Assembly: GCA_963749675.1 (NCBI GenBank)
Contig: CAVVNT010000008.1
Coordinates: 1-64,000, forward strand
Reading direction: 5' to 3'
Length of the DNA: 64,000 nucleotides
DNA from: Roseitranquillus sp963749675
Lineage (GTDB): Bacteria; Pseudomonadota; Alphaproteobacteria; Rhodobacterales; Rhodobacteraceae
The translations under genes were made by a program, and so were the position numbers. Below, in pieces: positions 27,219-35,999 of the stretch (its first letter is position 1; every line of letters begins with the position of its first letter). The notes below the pieces were generated by a model. It did not search any database and was not told where the DNA came from. It saw only the letters and a program-made list of their open reading frames with translations.

Positions 27219-27413
27219 GTGCGAACGAACATCGTGATCGACGACGAGCTCATGGCCGCGGCGATGCGCGCCACCGGTTCCAAGAGCAAACGCGAGGCGG
27301 TCGAGCTGGGTTTGCGCACGCTGCTGCGCCTGCGGCGCCAGGCGGAGATCCGCGAGTTCCGGGGCAGGCTCGACTGGTCGGGTGACCTTGAGGCGATGCG
27401 CGCCGATAGATGA
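27219..27413 (+). CDS. vapB: VapB-type antitoxin
   Basis: The 64-residue protein reads MRTNIVIDDELMAAAMRATG, then SKREAVELGLRTLLRL and REFRGRLDWSGDL. It has the short ribbon-helix-helix-like N-terminus and toxin-binding tail of VapB/DUF2191 antitoxins. The start is GTG at 27219 with AAGGTG eight nucleotides upstream; the frame open from 27150 has no signal for an earlier start. It overlaps the toxin ATG by four nucleotides. Confidence 0.88.
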   Translation: MRTNIVIDDELMAAAMRATGSKSKREAVELGLRTLLRLRRQAEIREFRGRLDWSGDLEAMRADR

Positions 27414-27823
27414 TCCTCGTCGACTCGAGCGTCTGGATCGACTACTTCCGCGGCGTCGGCAACCCGCAGAGCGATCGCCTCGACGTCCTGCTGGGTCGCG
27501 AGCCTGTCGCGGTGGGCGACCTCGTCCTGACCGAGGTGCTTCAGGGTTTCGGTACGGATCGGGACTTTGCGCAGGCGCTGACGCTGATGGACGCCGTCGA
27601 GACGATCGAGATCGGCGGCCGTTCGATCGCGATCGAGGCGGCGCGGAACTACCGGACGCTGCGGTCCCTCGGCGTCACGGTCCGCAAGACCATCGACACG
27701 CTGATCGCGACCCGCTGCATCCATGACGGCATGCCCCTCCTTTACGGCGACCGCGACTTCGACGCCTTCGCAGGGCATCTGGGGCTGATCCCGGCCCTGA
27801 CGCTGAGCGGGCCGCGGGCGTGA
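27410..27823 (+). CDS. vapC: VapC-type PIN-domain toxin
   Basis: This is a 137-residue PIN-domain ribonuclease. The acidic metal-binding residues are in place: Asp5 (MILVDSSVWID), Glu42 (LTEVLQG), Asp96 (VRKTIDTLIA) and Asp114/Asp116 (YGDRDFD). It is complete and normal in length, so the pair is probably functional even though the neighbouring replication genes are not. The ATGA overlap ties its translation to the antitoxin. Such pairs commonly stabilise plasmids. Confidence 0.92.
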   Translation: MILVDSSVWIDYFRGVGNPQSDRLDVLLGREPVAVGDLVLTEVLQGFGTDRDFAQALTLMDAVETIEIGGRSIAIEAARNYRTLRSLGVTVRKTIDTLIATRCIHDGMPLLYGDRDFDAFAGHLGLIPALTLSGPRA

Positions 27824-28620
27824 CGCTGTTCCTGCGCCAAGTCCCACGGCCGATCGCCCAGAGGTTTAGAGGCCGCGAAGTCGTTCGTGCTTAGGGCCGT
27901 CAGGGGTGAGCGACCGAAGGGAGGCAGCCAATCGCAGCCGAAATGCAGGAGACCTTTCAGGCCGCCATTCTGCGCTTGCTCGAGCGTGACCGCGAGCGAA
28001 GGCTCACCACCGCCGAGACGTTGGCGGCTGCTCTTACGCCTTCGAGCGCGGCTACGCCTATGCCGATGCGCTGATGCGCCGAAGACCGCCATGCGGGGCG
28101 TTGTCTCGGCGCCTCGACGAACAAGGCCCCGTCTCGCGGGCCGCTGCAATCGCGACGGCCGAGGGTGCGCTGGCGCGGGCTCGCGGGCGACGCTGGGGAG
28201 GGGCTGGCCGTCGGCGGCGATCTCGCCAATGTCGGGTGCGGCACCATCCTCGCCTTCGCGCCGTCCTCGCTCTCCGCCATCGCCGAGCCGTTCCGCACCG
28301 GCGCGACGGTCGGCCAGGTGGTGGCGCTGGCGGTGAAGGGAGCCGTGCCCGCCATCGGCTTCCGCCGGCAGCCCACCAGCCACGGCTCCGCCCGCTGGGC
28401 GACGGCAAGCGAGATGCGGCGGGCGCAGCTCCGTGCGCCGCTCAAGACCTGCGGGTCCCGTTCTACGGCAAGCTCGCAGGTCCGCGCAGCCGAGTACCGC
28501 ACCTCCGCCGACATCCCGCACAGCCTGATCGCGGCGCCGACCAAGCCTATCTCAATCAGCTGACGCCAATCCCGGCGGCGGCGTAACCAAGGCGGAGATC
28601 CACTTAGCGACAACCCGGAA
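27824..28620. other. Decayed segment, no confident gene
   Basis: Several high-GC frames overlap on both strands. The most protein-like pieces are a short plus-strand stretch near 27941 (FQAAILRLLERDRERRLTTA) that loses frame near 28035, and a frame at 28165-28563. I cannot match either to a family, and they do not join into one reading. Probably a gene remnant. Confidence 0.35.
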
Positions 28621-29022
28621 GCTGTTCAGACCAACCGAACCACCTCTCTTCGCAGCATTCTCAAAGAGTTGGCTGTCGCCTGAGCCAACTGCGATTGCCT
28701 TGGGTCCGAGTTATTCAACAGAACCTGCGCTTTGCAGACGTCCGTCGGATAAGGCAAAAGGCCGACGTGCGTGCGAGGTTATATGCTTGCGCCCCAAGTG
28801 CCGGTTGAGTGGAAGGCCTCGCTCGCAGCGCCCATGACGATTCCCCTGTGGAACCGGCAGCACCTCTCTCCTCTCGCCATCGAAAAGCCGCGGACTACTC
28901 ATGAATTCAAGTTGCATCGGGGATGGGCTATTGTTCTGGAGACGATGCGGTTGCAGGCAAGTCTGGAAACCGAAACATTGCAAAGCACTGTTCCGTGCCT
29001 GCCCTCGCTGTTGGAGACAGAC

Positions 29023-29637
29023 GTGAAGCATCTTTCGGCCGCGATCCTGTGCGGGCTTTTCATCGCCGCACCACTCTCAGTCTCAGCGCAGGACATCGAT
29101 ATCGACGCCCTGATGGCCGACATCGAACAGCGCAGTGGACAGTACGAGCAGCTGATCGGCATCCTGCAGGGAACCGACGCGAACCGGGCTCTGGCAGCGT
29201 TCGACGCCATGGTCGCTTCCGGGAACGCGACGATGACGGAGGTGGCGATCAACACTGGGCTCTTGGCGACCGACAGCCGATTGCGCGCCCGCGCCCTTTG
29301 GGAGGCGCTGTCGCGCAAGGACAGCATGACCACGACGGTCGACACCTCCGCCCTCGAGAACGACGAGAAGGCGGCGCTCAATGAATGGGTCGGTCCGGTT
29401 CAGACCTGGACGCTCTACCAGAAGTTTCCCGACACCCAGTGTGTCAACCTCGACAGCAGCGCGAGCTGCTATCCCGGCCGGCATCTTAGCGTGTCGGGGC
29501 TCCGCGTCGACATGACCACGAATTACGCGTCGGGCATCTCGGCGCAGTTCGCACTGGACGAATCCGGCGTTCTGGTCGGGACGATCATGAACCGCGCCAC
29601 CATGCAAACCTACCCCGCGAGGATCGAATTCAGATGA
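29023..29637 (+). CDS. Secreted protein, paralogue 1 of a three-gene family
   Basis: The GTG at 29023 has GGAG six nucleotides upstream and begins a clear signal peptide (KHLSAAILCGLFIAAPLSVS, cut after SAQ). The mature part has a helical segment (ALMADIEQRSGQYEQLIG, then DANRALAAFDAMVASGNAT) and a second half with two cysteines eight residues apart (C-VNLDSSAS-C), ending in GVLVGTI. This order of a helical N-half, a cysteine pair and a final G.L.G segment is shared with the next two genes. The open frame extends upstream to 28771 but without a better start. The family is unknown to me. Confidence 0.75.
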   Translation: MKHLSAAILCGLFIAAPLSVSAQDIDIDALMADIEQRSGQYEQLIGILQGTDANRALAAFDAMVASGNATMTEVAINTGLLATDSRLRARALWEALSRKDSMTTTVDTSALENDEKAALNEWVGPVQTWTLYQKFPDTQCVNLDSSASCYPGRHLSVSGLRVDMTTNYASGISAQFALDESGVLVGTIMNRATMQTYPARIEFR

Positions 29638-30245
29638 GACGTATCGGCACGATGGTCATGGTTTCGGTCCTGGCGGCCTCTGCGTCGGCACAGGTGACGC
29701 TGGAGGAAGCCGACGACGCGATGGCGACCCGCGACAAGGAGATGCAGGCGTTTCAAGAGCGGTTGAACGACCCCGATCCCGACCGGGCGCTGGCGGTGCT
29801 GAAGCTGCTCATCACCAAGGGCGATGCCGAGCAGCGGAGGCTCGCAATCCGCCACGGCCTGCAGAGCACCGACACGGCAATCCGCGCCACGACGCTGCGG
29901 GCGATACTGGATTCGACTCCGACATTGGTGATGAAGTTCGACCCGGTCGAGGAAGAGCCCGACACCTACTATTTCCGGACGATCCAGCAGAGCGGCGGCA
30001 TCGTCGGCGAAGACAACTCCTCGGAAGTCCTGCGCAAGGTCGCCGGCTACAAGGAGGACGAGGAGTGCTGGTATTACATCCGCGGCACCTACAAGCCTTG
30101 CTTCGCGATGATGCGGGGGGAAGTGGTGAGCATTTCCTTCGGCGACAGCTGGGGAAACTATACGCTCAACAGCCAGGGTCAGCTTGCTGGGCAGCAGGCG
30201 ATCAACAACAACCTGACAAACGCAACGATCGATCTTTACGAGTGA
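29634..30245 (+). CDS. Secreted protein, paralogue 2 of a three-gene family
   Basis: The 203-residue protein has a short signal peptide (RIGTMVMVSVLAASASA). The helical region (DDAMATRDKEMQAFQERLND, PDRALAVLKLLITKGDAEQR) strongly resembles that of the third paralogue and looks like two to three HEAT-like helices. The C-terminal half has a cysteine pair (C-WYYIRGTYKP-C), GEVVSISFGDSWGNY and a GQLAGQQ ending. Its ATG overlaps the preceding stop by four nucleotides (ATGA at 29634-29637), so the genes are cotranslated. Probably periplasmic. Confidence 0.8.
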   Translation: MRRIGTMVMVSVLAASASAQVTLEEADDAMATRDKEMQAFQERLNDPDPDRALAVLKLLITKGDAEQRRLAIRHGLQSTDTAIRATTLRAILDSTPTLVMKFDPVEEEPDTYYFRTIQQSGGIVGEDNSSEVLRKVAGYKEDEECWYYIRGTYKPCFAMMRGEVVSISFGDSWGNYTLNSQGQLAGQQAINNNLTNATIDLYE

Positions 30246-30270
30246 CAGTCTGAACGAGGGAGGAACGGAA

Positions 30271-30894
30271 ATGGCGATCCGGCACACTGCATTGGCTTGT
30301 CTTCTTGCCCTGAGCGCAATCGGCGCGCAGGCACAGGTCAGCCTTGACGAGCTCGACGAGGCGATGAACGCCCGCGACGACGAGATGAGCGCCTTTCGCG
30401 AACGGTTGAATGACCCCGAACCGAACCGCGCACTCGCCGCGATGCGTCTCTTGATCGAGCAGGGCGACAGTGACCAAAGGCAGATGGCGATCGAGCACGG
30501 CCTATCCAGCACCGACCCCGAGATCCGCGTGGCGGCAGTCGGCGCGATCCTCCAGTCGCGGCCGATCCTGGTGTCGCGCTGGTATCCAGCGGACGGCGAG
30601 ATCTCTAACAACTTCCGCAATCGCGTGGTGCAGCGTGAGGGGACGATCTCCGTCGACAACACGGCGCGCGTCCCGCTTTACGTCGGGAAGCGCTTTGATG
30701 ACGCCAACTGTTGGCTCATCAACGGCGCAGCCGAGATGTCGCAGAATTGCCTTTTCCGCCTCAATGCCGGCGAGATTAGTTACTGGATCGACAGCGCCTG
30801 GACAGAGATGAGCATCGACACCGCCGGCCGCCTTGTGGGCTCGCCGATGATCGGCGGCGTCAGGACAGAGGTCGTCGTCGACCTTGGCCTCTGA
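30271..30894 (+). CDS. Secreted protein, paralogue 3 of a three-gene family
   Basis: The 207-residue protein starts with a signal peptide (HTALACLLALSAIGAQAQ). Its mature N-half (DELDEAMNARDDEMSAFRER, LNDPEPNRALAAMRLLIEQG) aligns with paralogue 2 without gaps. The cysteines are in C-WLINGAAEMSQN-C, followed by GEISYWIDSAW and AGRLVGSP. The ATG at 30271 follows GAGGGAGGA. The gene ends in TGA directly abutting the reverse-strand stop of the protease gene (TGATCA at 30892-30897). Confidence 0.8.
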   Translation: MAIRHTALACLLALSAIGAQAQVSLDELDEAMNARDDEMSAFRERLNDPEPNRALAAMRLLIEQGDSDQRQMAIEHGLSSTDPEIRVAAVGAILQSRPILVSRWYPADGEISNNFRNRVVQREGTISVDNTARVPLYVGKRFDDANCWLINGAAEMSQNCLFRLNAGEISYWIDSAWTEMSIDTAGRLVGSPMIGGVRTEVVVDLGL

Positions 30895-31983
30895 TCAGTC
30901 GATCACGATCCGGTCGATGCGTACCGGCGAGCCGCCGCCCCACGACGAGGTGATGCGGATCGTCACGGTCCTGGCGAAGCGCTCGCCCACGCGGTTGTCG
31001 TAGACGCCGTCGGGCGACATGTCGCGCCGCGGCATCGGGTTCGGGCGCCGGATGGCTCCGTCCGAGACGTCGGTAACGATCTCGATGTCCTTGGGGATCG
31101 CGACGCCCTCGGTCGGCTCCGACACGATGCGTACGCGGCTCAGCCGGTCGGTTTCCGTCAGCGCCAGCTCCAGGACGATCGGCTCACCGGGGACGAGCGG
31201 GGCGACATAGGGCGCGTCGCCCGCCACCATCTCCGACGGGTCGGCAGCCTCTTTGACCGGGTGCACGGACCACGCCAGCATCTCAAACGGGTCACCTTCG
31301 GCCGGGGCCCGGCTCTCCGGGCAGGCGGCGGACAGAACGCCCTCGCCACAGCTTTGCACCGGCGGCACTTCGCCCATGAACCGCGCGAGCAGGTTGACGA
31401 TCTCGTCCATGCGGATCGCCCACACCGCGTCCGCCGCCTCGGCCTTCAGCACCATGGCGATCGGTGTGCCGTCCAGAAGCACCGTGGCCCCGCTCGTCCC
31501 GCCGAACAGGTCCGGCGCCTCCCCCTCGGCGGGGACGAGGCGGACCTGGCGAAAGTCCGTGCTATGCACGACGACGCGCCGCCCCTCCGCCGACCTCTGC
31601 CGTGCCCTCTCGATGATCGCGATGCGTCCGATCTCCAGCACGCCCGACAGGCTACGGGGCAAGTCGCCCCACTCCGGGCCGCAGTCGCGCGTGACCCCGC
31701 CCTTGACCAGCGCCAGCGAGATGTCCGCCTCGCCCGGCGCCTGATAGACGATGTCGGCCGATCCGATCGCGCCGCCGGCCTGCGTGTCGACGCGAATGCC
31801 CGTCCGGTAATTGCCGTGGACGTGGCTCGGCAGGATAAGGAAGCAGTTGCCGCGATGCGAGAACAGAAAACCCGATCCCGCCCCGTCCTCGACGCCGACC
31901 ACCCGCGCCGCGGCGGCGTGCACGAAGGCTAGCCAGAGCAGGAGGCACGCTATAACCTTCGTCACACTGCGTCGCTCAAGCAT
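30895..31983 (-). CDS. Secreted chymotrypsin-fold serine protease
   Basis: The 362-residue protein has a signal peptide (KVIACLLLWLAFVHAAAA) and a trypsin-like domain to about 205. The His lies in LPSHVHG (54 or 56), the Asp in GEADISLALVKGG (87) and the Ser in LFGGTSGATVLLDG (164). GTSGA replaces the usual GDSGG but is common in exported non-classical trypsin-like proteins. Cys47/Cys101 and a later pair (SCGEG, AACPE) could form disulfides. The C-terminal 130 residues are a separate beta-rich domain. An internal GTG at 31965 is an alternative start. It points toward the three secreted paralogues and is divergent from the next gene. Confidence 0.75.
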   Translation of the reverse strand: MLERRSVTKVIACLLLWLAFVHAAAARVVGVEDGAGSGFLFSHRGNCFLILPSHVHGNYRTGIRVDTQAGGAIGSADIVYQAPGEADISLALVKGGVTRDCGPEWGDLPRSLSGVLEIGRIAIIERARQRSAEGRRVVVHSTDFRQVRLVPAEGEAPDLFGGTSGATVLLDGTPIAMVLKAEAADAVWAIRMDEIVNLLARFMGEVPPVQSCGEGVLSAACPESRAPAEGDPFEMLAWSVHPVKEAADPSEMVAGDAPYVAPLVPGEPIVLELALTETDRLSRVRIVSEPTEGVAIPKDIEIVTDVSDGAIRRPNPMPRRDMSPDGVYDNRVGERFARTVTIRITSSWGGGSPVRIDRIVID

Positions 31984-31986
31984 CCG

Positions 31987-32709
31987 ATGGAATCCGTGTA
32001 CATCAAGATATTGCCGGCCGCCCTAGCTCTTTTCGCGATCTTTTCCGGGATGAGCCTCGCACAAGGGATCACGCTGGAAAAGGCGCCATTCCAGGAACGC
32101 GTCAGCGAATATTCCAAGGTCTCGGGCGACATCGTCATGGGCGTCATGCTGACGGGCGACGAGGCCTCCGGACGGGAGCCTTCGATCGTGACCGGCGTCG
32201 CCCCCGACTGGACGGATAGCGGCGCGGCAAGCTCGGTCTGCGTGCGCCTCGTGACCAAGGACGGCCGCTACGAAGCCGAGAACACCTATCTCATTGAGCC
32301 GGGTTACTCCGGAGCCGAGGCGCCATTCCCGTACGAGGGCGATCAGGCGGACCTTTTGGCAGAGCGTCCGGCTGTCGCGTTGGTCAAGGCCGGCCGCTGC
32401 GGCGATCGTAGCGACACTTTCATCCCCGTCCTCTGGAAGGCGGAGCCCGGCGCGCAGCCGAGAACCCTCCGCGTCTACGTCAACTCCGCGGGCAATCCGG
32501 TCTCGATTGCATGGGGCCGCAGCGCAGATGCCATCGCGGATTGCGCGGACGTAACGGAACTCACCGGCCTGAAGTACACCGCGCGCTGCGACGTGTCCCT
32601 CGACAAGCTGCCGTCGGACGCGCCGGCCCGCCTGACCCTCTTCGTCGCGCGCAGCAACTCCGAAGAGGTGTTCGAAATCAGGGTTCTGCCTATCTTCGCG
32701 CGTGGCTGA
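31987..32709 (+). CDS. Secreted protein of unknown function
   Basis: The 240-residue protein has a hydrophobic leader (IKILPAALALFAIFSGMSLA) and a mature beta-rich region with paired cysteines (SSVCVRLV, AGRCGDRSD, ADCADVTE, ARCDVS). The ATG at 31987 is only 3 bp from the divergent protease start, leaving no room for a conventional promoter and leader on either gene; a GTG at 31999 that begins just before the hydrophobic core may be the true start. It overlaps the following gene by 8 nt. No family recognised. Confidence 0.65.
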   Translation: MESVYIKILPAALALFAIFSGMSLAQGITLEKAPFQERVSEYSKVSGDIVMGVMLTGDEASGREPSIVTGVAPDWTDSGAASSVCVRLVTKDGRYEAENTYLIEPGYSGAEAPFPYEGDQADLLAERPAVALVKAGRCGDRSDTFIPVLWKAEPGAQPRTLRVYVNSAGNPVSIAWGRSADAIADCADVTELTGLKYTARCDVSLDKLPSDAPARLTLFVARSNSEEVFEIRVLPIFARG

Positions 32710-33772
32710 CGCGCCGACGGAGAGCGGGGGCGACCGCGACGCCGGCTGGCCACTGTGGGTCAAGGTCGCGCTTCTGTTGGGGATCGTACTAATCGCGGTG
32801 GTCGGCAACGTCCTCTACGATCGGTTCGCGCGGCGAACCATCATCGTCGAGGTGGACACCGGCACCCTTCGCGTCACGCTCGAACGCGAACTCAGCGGCA
32901 AGTCGTTTCAGAACGCTCTGGTCTGCCGCCAGAGGGAACAGCCGGACGTCACGCTCCGTGGCTCCCCCTTCGGCTGCATCAGCCGGACGCACGTGCTGAC
33001 ACCTAGCGAGGCGGCGGGTCAGGACGAGGCTGGCGGCGACGCACCCGCGCCTGGACGCGAAACCTTCGACCTCGCGCTTCCAGCGGGCACGCGCATCCTG
33101 CTTTATTCCGACTCCGATCGGATCAGCCTCGTGGTGGAGGAGATCCCGGGCGGCTACGCGGGAACCGACGTCGCGCGGCTTGAGGGGGGCGGGATTACCC
33201 TCGCCGGTCCCGCCGCCAGGTCATTTGGCAGCCTTGTGGTCGCCGGCCGCGCGGTCATCGGCGCCAGCCCAAATGAGTCCGACAGAATTTCCGTCGTCGG
33301 GGGCAGCTACCAGATCAGAGGCGGGACTTGGCCCACGAGTCTGCTCACGCAGGAGCGACAAATCCTCCGAAGCGGCGGGCTTAGATCCGGCGCCTACTTC
33401 TACATCCGAGACCGGGGAGAATGTGTGGCGGATGGCTGGAGTTGCTTCTGGAACCACATGCGGATCTTCGCAGGGCGCGGGGCCAACGTGGAGGAGAGGT
33501 TCAAGTCCGCCCCGTTCGGAGCGCCGGCTGCCGAAACCCGACTGAACGTCTCGGTTCCAGACCCCAAATCCTATTTGTTTCGCGTCACGGCGATCTCGGA
33601 ATCCCGCCCCGTGCTGCTCACCGCTCTCTACTATCTTTCGGAGCCGGTCTCGATCGGGCCCACCATCGTGAACGCAATTCTGGCGGATCCGATACTCGTG
33701 TTCTTTGCGACCCTGCTCGCTGGCGGCGTCGCTGTCCTGCAGTTCTTCGCCCCCAGAAGCGGACGCGGCTGA
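32702..33772 (+). CDS. Membrane protein with two TM helices flanking a periplasmic domain
   Basis: The 356-residue protein starts at GTG 32702, inside the end of the previous gene. One TM helix lies near 17-39 (WPLWVKVALLLGIVLIAVVG) and another near 333-351 (DPILVFFATLLAGGVAVLQF). Between them is a roughly 290-residue domain with four cysteines (NALVCRQ, PFGCISR, GECVADGWSCFW) and beta-strand character. The charge pattern suggests the domain is periplasmic. It may anchor or receive the secreted proteins encoded next to it. No family recognised. Confidence 0.7.
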   Translation: MADAPTESGGDRDAGWPLWVKVALLLGIVLIAVVGNVLYDRFARRTIIVEVDTGTLRVTLERELSGKSFQNALVCRQREQPDVTLRGSPFGCISRTHVLTPSEAAGQDEAGGDAPAPGRETFDLALPAGTRILLYSDSDRISLVVEEIPGGYAGTDVARLEGGGITLAGPAARSFGSLVVAGRAVIGASPNESDRISVVGGSYQIRGGTWPTSLLTQERQILRSGGLRSGAYFYIRDRGECVADGWSCFWNHMRIFAGRGANVEERFKSAPFGAPAAETRLNVSVPDPKSYLFRVTAISESRPVLLTALYYLSEPVSIGPTIVNAILADPILVFFATLLAGGVAVLQFFAPRSGRG

Positions 33773-34277
33773 GACGGCCAGCGAGGCCGCCGCGACGCTC
33801 GCTGCTTCCTCAGCCGCGCTCCGGGGGCTTAGGGCTCGGAGTGGCCTTGCGGCAGCGCGGCAAACGATGCGCCGAGGCAGGGCGCGCCGGGGACGTGGTC
33901 GGCCCTCGGCCGACATCCGGCAAGACCCTGGACTGCTGCTGCGCGGCGTTGGAAACGGTCATTCGGTCACGGTCTCTGCTCGGCAAAGCGCTGCTTCAGC
34001 CAGGCCGGTAGCGTGCTGTCGAAGCCGGTTTGGTCGATCCGTCCTTCCGTTGCATCTTCCAGGAGCTTGCGGATGATCTTGCGTTGCCGTCCCCGCGCCT
34101 TGGCGGGCCAGGAGGACCGGGCGCAGGAAGCGCTGAAGCGGCAGCTTGTTAGCGTCGACGGGTTGCAGAGTTGACCACGCTGGAACGATATGACGTCAGG
34201 GTTCTGAAATCTCGGAAGAACGCAAGGACAGCAACATCGGCGCATCGCTGATCAATGCCGAGGGAGGACACCAGGGC
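33773..34277. other. Gap before araB without a supportable gene
   Basis: About 500 bp. A minus-strand frame at 33967-34245 ends in a plausible peptide (RIDQTGFDSTLPAWLKQRFA) that may be a remnant, but it has no recognisable start or family. The araB ribosome binding site (GAGGGAGGA) lies at the right end. No operator or promoter could be identified with confidence. Confidence 0.45.
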
Positions 34278-35981
34278 ATGACGGAACGATACTCTATCGG
34301 CCTGGATTACGGGACGAACTCGGTGCGCGCGGTGGTCGTGCGCTGTTCCGACGGGTTGGCGATAAGCGAGGCAGTGGTCGACTATCCCTCGGGCCACCAA
34401 GGCATCCTGCTCGATCCCGGCGACCACAATCTCGCCCGCCAGAACCCGGCCGACTACCTTTTCGGCCTCGAGAAGACGGTGACGAGCGCCCTCGCCGAAG
34501 CGCGAGGGCAGGACGGTTTCGACGCAGCGCAAGTCGTCGGCATCGGTGTCGACACGACCGGGTCGAGCCCAATTCCTGTCGATGCCGCGAACCGGGCCCT
34601 GGCGATGACGCCCGAATTCGAGGGCAACCTGGACGCGATGTGCTGGCTCTGGAAGGATCACACCAGCTGGCGCGAGGCCGAGGAGTTCACCCGCATAGCC
34701 CGCTCCGAGCGTCCGGAATATCTGGACATCTGCGGCGGCACCTACTCCTCGGAATGGTGGTGGGCCAAGATCTGGCATTGCAAGGCCGTCGCGCCCGCCG
34801 TCTTCGATGCCGCCAGCTCCTGGGTCGAGCTGGCCGATTGGGTGCCGTCGGTCCTTGCCGGGCGGACCCGTCCCGAAGACATCGTACGCGGCATCTGCGC
34901 TGCCGGGCACAAGGCACTCTACAACGCCGCCTGGGGAGGCCTGCCGGATGCGGAGTTCCTGGGCGAACTCGAGCCGGCCCTCGCCGCTCTTCGCGGCCGC
35001 CTCTACGACAAGGCCCCCGACCTCGAAACACCGGCAGGTGCGCTTTGCGCAGAATGGGCCGGAAAGCTCGGGCTCCGCGAAGGCATCGCGATCGCGATCG
35101 GAGCGTTCGACAACCACTACGGCTCGATCGGCTGCGGGATCGAGGAGGGCGCCCTCGTCAAGGTCATCGGCACCTCGACCTGCGACTGCGCCATCGTCCG
35201 GCCGGAGAACAACCCCGGCACCATCCCCGGCGTCTGCGGCATCGTCGAGGGGTCGATCCTGCCCGGCGTCTACGGCATCGAAGCCGGGCAGTCGGCTGTG
35301 GGCGACCTCTTCAAGTGGTGGGTCGAAGGCGTCTGCGGGGGAAGCCCGAGCCTGCACGCCGAACTCACCGCGGAGGCGACGCGGCTGGCGCCAGGCCAGT
35401 CGGGTCTGCTGGCGCTCGACTGGAACAATGGCAACCGGACGATCCTCGTCGACCAACGCCTTACAGGCCTGATCCTCGGCCAGACGCTGCACACGACCCG
35501 CTCCGAGATCTATCGGGCGCTGGTCGAGGCGACCGCCTTCGGCGCCCGCGCAATCCTCGAGCGCCTGCGGCAATGCGGGACGCGGATCGACACGATCATC
35601 TGCGCCGGCGGCATCGCCGAAAAGAACGAGATGCTGATGCAGATCTACGCCGACGTCCTGCAGACGCCACTCCGTATCTCCACCTCGACGCAGACCTGCG
35701 CGCAGGGCGCGGCGATCGGGGCCGCCTATGTCGGCGGCGCGCACGCCAGCCTCGACGCCGCGGTGCAGGCGATGACCGGCTTGCGCGACACCGTCTACAC
35801 CGCCGATCCCGCAAACGCGAAGACCTACGACAGGCTCTACACGCTCTACCTTCAGGTCCACGACGCCTTCGGCGGCGTCGACCGCCAGGCCGATCTGTCG
35901 GCGGTGATGAAGGACCTCATCGACATCAAGACATCGGCCGTGAGCGCAGCGCGGCCAGCCGAAGCGAAGGAGATCGCGTGA
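34278..35981 (+). CDS. araB: Ribulokinase
   Basis: This 567-residue FGGY-family kinase phosphorylates L-ribulose to L-ribulose-5-phosphate. It has the N-terminal phosphate loop (IGLDYGTNSVRAVVV), the GVDTTGSSPIPVD segment, GTSTCDCAIV and the C-terminal CAGGIAEKNEMLMQIYADVL adenine-binding motif. The length matches AraB. The ATG at 34278 has a strong GAGGGAGGA. It is the first gene of an araB-araA-araD operon; the araA start follows 18 nt after its stop. Confidence 0.95.
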   Translation: MTERYSIGLDYGTNSVRAVVVRCSDGLAISEAVVDYPSGHQGILLDPGDHNLARQNPADYLFGLEKTVTSALAEARGQDGFDAAQVVGIGVDTTGSSPIPVDAANRALAMTPEFEGNLDAMCWLWKDHTSWREAEEFTRIARSERPEYLDICGGTYSSEWWWAKIWHCKAVAPAVFDAASSWVELADWVPSVLAGRTRPEDIVRGICAAGHKALYNAAWGGLPDAEFLGELEPALAALRGRLYDKAPDLETPAGALCAEWAGKLGLREGIAIAIGAFDNHYGSIGCGIEEGALVKVIGTSTCDCAIVRPENNPGTIPGVCGIVEGSILPGVYGIEAGQSAVGDLFKWWVEGVCGGSPSLHAELTAEATRLAPGQSGLLALDWNNGNRTILVDQRLTGLILGQTLHTTRSEIYRALVEATAFGARAILERLRQCGTRIDTIICAGGIAEKNEMLMQIYADVLQTPLRISTSTQTCAQGAAIGAAYVGGAHASLDAAVQAMTGLRDTVYTADPANAKTYDRLYTLYLQVHDAFGGVDRQADLSAVMKDLIDIKTSAVSAARPAEAKEIA

Positions 35982-35999
35982 TGATCGAGCCTCAAGCCC

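Noticed and set aside
28165..28563. Plus-strand frame of 132 codons considered as a real gene
   Set aside because: No family resemblance, no good start signal, and competing frames on both strands; left as part of a decayed segment.
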